From an uncultured Lachnospiraceae bacterium (GTDB lineage: Bacteria; Bacillota; Clostridia; Lachnospirales; Lachnospiraceae), in NCBI GenBank assembly GCA_947625775.1, contig CANQPM010000003.1, positions 186,001 to 250,000 on the forward strand: a stretch of 64,000 bases of DNA, given 5' to 3'. A program made the translations under genes and the position numbers. Under the pieces are notes generated by a model. That model was not told the DNA's origin. It was given only the letters and a program-made list of their open reading frames with translations, and did not search any database. Of the stretch, positions 63,901 to 64,000 are shown in pieces. How positions within the stretch are numbered: the stretch's first letter is position 1; each line of letters begins with the position of its first letter.

Positions 63901-64000
63901 AGGCAATAAAAAATATTTTAAATGCTCCATATAGCTATGATAACCGTATTTTGGATACTATTAGTGAAAGACACCTAATATCTGTAAACATGTTAACATA
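60912..64000 (+). CDS. Large RecQ-like SF2 DNA helicase, 3' end outside the window
   Basis: Open from ATG 60912 to the window end, at least 1029 codons, and absent from the ORF track because no stop is reached. It is preceded by GGGGG 6 bp upstream and lies 11 bp after the sigma factor. Residues 1-300 match nothing I recognise. RecQ-type motifs follow: APTGAGKSVMFQVPA (about 320), SPLIGLMNDQV, VDEAH (about 423), FTATA, STKAFGMGIDINDIE (about 600) and YVQEIGRAARKEG (about 630). The last 380 or more residues are unrecognised. RecQ normally has about 600 aa; this protein is much longer on both sides, like helicases of defence systems. Confidence 0.85.
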   Translation, partial: MTDNIIEGIVKRKISELSNEPNSIIVLKGIPLSYVKDLKDKINLSKAVDDKIGYFMSINTGRNVILYEEFLLIADFVVSQYKTIFVLNNNAYMEQVPIEEYFETSVRNGLIKHFDESQELERDDTYIGDIEEYVSIFAGLKEHNGYLIGAYNHMPVLDSNKIVYKNLFECQVTEETVVDIENEEFIDLVEEADYIDFVKLLFMQPAKIYLRISNYIGDINRLKNHIKLLSFYWMNCSQIFYVSVKTEFKQYQHRNEYNDILKYYWGYSSFRKLPIYDMARLEQGQKEIVQVSQESIIANIVEQVEACDEEKDFRDVFVTAPTGAGKSVMFQVPAIYLAKHYNLLTIVISPLIGLMNDQVKNLELKNYKYAKTINSDISPIVKEDIINKVGEGKYHILYISPETLLSRSDVEQLIGDRTIGMICVDEAHIVTTWGKQFRPDYWYLGDHIRKLRKQQIKNKGRSFVIATFTATAIYHGVEDMYTETINSLHMLNPITYLGYIKRNDISIVISKTKKEKGVRAEYELDKFEQIEMILRRAIITDKKTLVYFPTVALINRCYEYLRNKRMIERVAVYYGTLSKDKKQENYEKFYEKEKLLMLSTKAFGMGIDINDIEIVAHFAPTGNVCDYVQEIGRAARKEGLMGEAIYNYNPKDFKHINRLHGLSAIQPYQLIKVLEKIDELYRQSLRRGNRNDLTKKRNAMLLDAENFSYIFGSPISDEDNNISKVKTALLLIQKDFENKVGFSPIQVRPIPMFSVGFFEIDPNVQVKIAKQYPEAIEEIESVRHICRVLLSVIWNKDYKMLSFPKFKYMLYSRDSKLEMTTKYHMMPALCVNIHFANDFASTYRTTWDVFERFVRKKVQLSEHTAINEIVQALVDGCNVNKYKAQTICEVVLASMDFYRKNFAKGTSPIAQEKTTIEGTTKYQFNVAVNSYFQWVESGFIKIVSETKNDRLYLVNDNGNRTKEYNIILGILEAMGVLTFEIIGGANSQLYIYINQVQAIKNILNAPYSYDNRILDTISERHLISVNMLT

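Noticed and set aside
57761-64000. Prophage or integrative element end
   Set aside because: No integrase, phage structural gene, tRNA or att-like duplication is seen; only a composition change supports an island.

Overview
The window looks like chromosomal DNA of an anaerobic Clostridia, most likely a Lachnospiraceae member. The reasons are an SCIFF ribosomal peptide (six Cys, 47 aa) with its radical SAM maturase and a fused SecDF, an anaerobic cobalamin pathway, a flavodiiron protein, meso-DAP type MurE, Clostridia-like housekeeping gene order, and several copies of a Lachnospiraceae-type PD-(D/E)XK (Rpn-like) gene family. No rRNA, tRNA or CRISPR array was found. Almost all genes lie on the plus strand; only asnA and a DUF4143-type ATPase are on the minus strand.

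Layout. 0-3.1 kb: the end of a small HTH protein, an MltG-like membrane protein, then rpsB-tsf behind a structured leader. 3.2-5.6 kb: asnA (minus) and a flavodiiron protein. 5.9-9.1 kb: a copper module (CsoR with its operator inside the promoter, and CopA with a copZ-like 3' end that carries its own Shine-Dalgarno and ATG). 9.3-17.2 kb: signalling genes (REC-GGDEF-EAL, HAD phosphatase, periplasmic-binding-like GGDEF, MATE transporter, MCP). 17.2-38.4 kb: a cobalamin locus in two arms. Arm 1 is cbiB-cobD-cbiP-cbiC-cbiD. Arm 2 is cbiF-cbiG-cbiH-cbiJ/E/T fusion-cbiA-cobO-cobT-cobS, with cobU last. The arms are separated by about 4.3 kb holding two full and two C-terminal copies of the Rpn-like family plus two secreted proteins. 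A third full copy separates cobS from cobU. A cobalamin-riboswitch-like element precedes cbiF. 38.6-39.2 kb: a broken gene with a HEPN-like R-x4-H motif. 39.2-44.5 kb: flavin reductase, NUDIX, SCIFF, maturase, SecDF. 44.6-57.8 kb: TraX-like protein, acyl-ACP thioesterase, recJ, murE, priA, an AbrB/PIN toxin-antitoxin pair, def, fmt, YugP-like peptidase, rsmB, rlmN. The PIN toxin has lost its first catalytic Asp and its frame runs without a stop into def.

57.76-57.98 kb is a 215 bp palindromic (MITE-like) element touching the rlmN stop codon. Beyond it the sequence becomes clearly more AT-rich: a DUF4143-type ATPase, then an apparent operon of a complete sigma-70-type factor and a very large RecQ-like SF2 helicase (at least 1029 codons, open at the window edge and absent from the supplied ORF track). 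This last pair is the best candidate for an undescribed, possibly defence-related, system. It is cut by the window end, so that reading is inference.

Best leads: the sigma-factor/RecQ-like helicase operon; the Rpn-like array with reiterated 3' ends inside the B12 locus; the dead PIN toxin fused in frame to def; the internal copZ start in copA; and a candidate C-rich small RNA upstream of murE.
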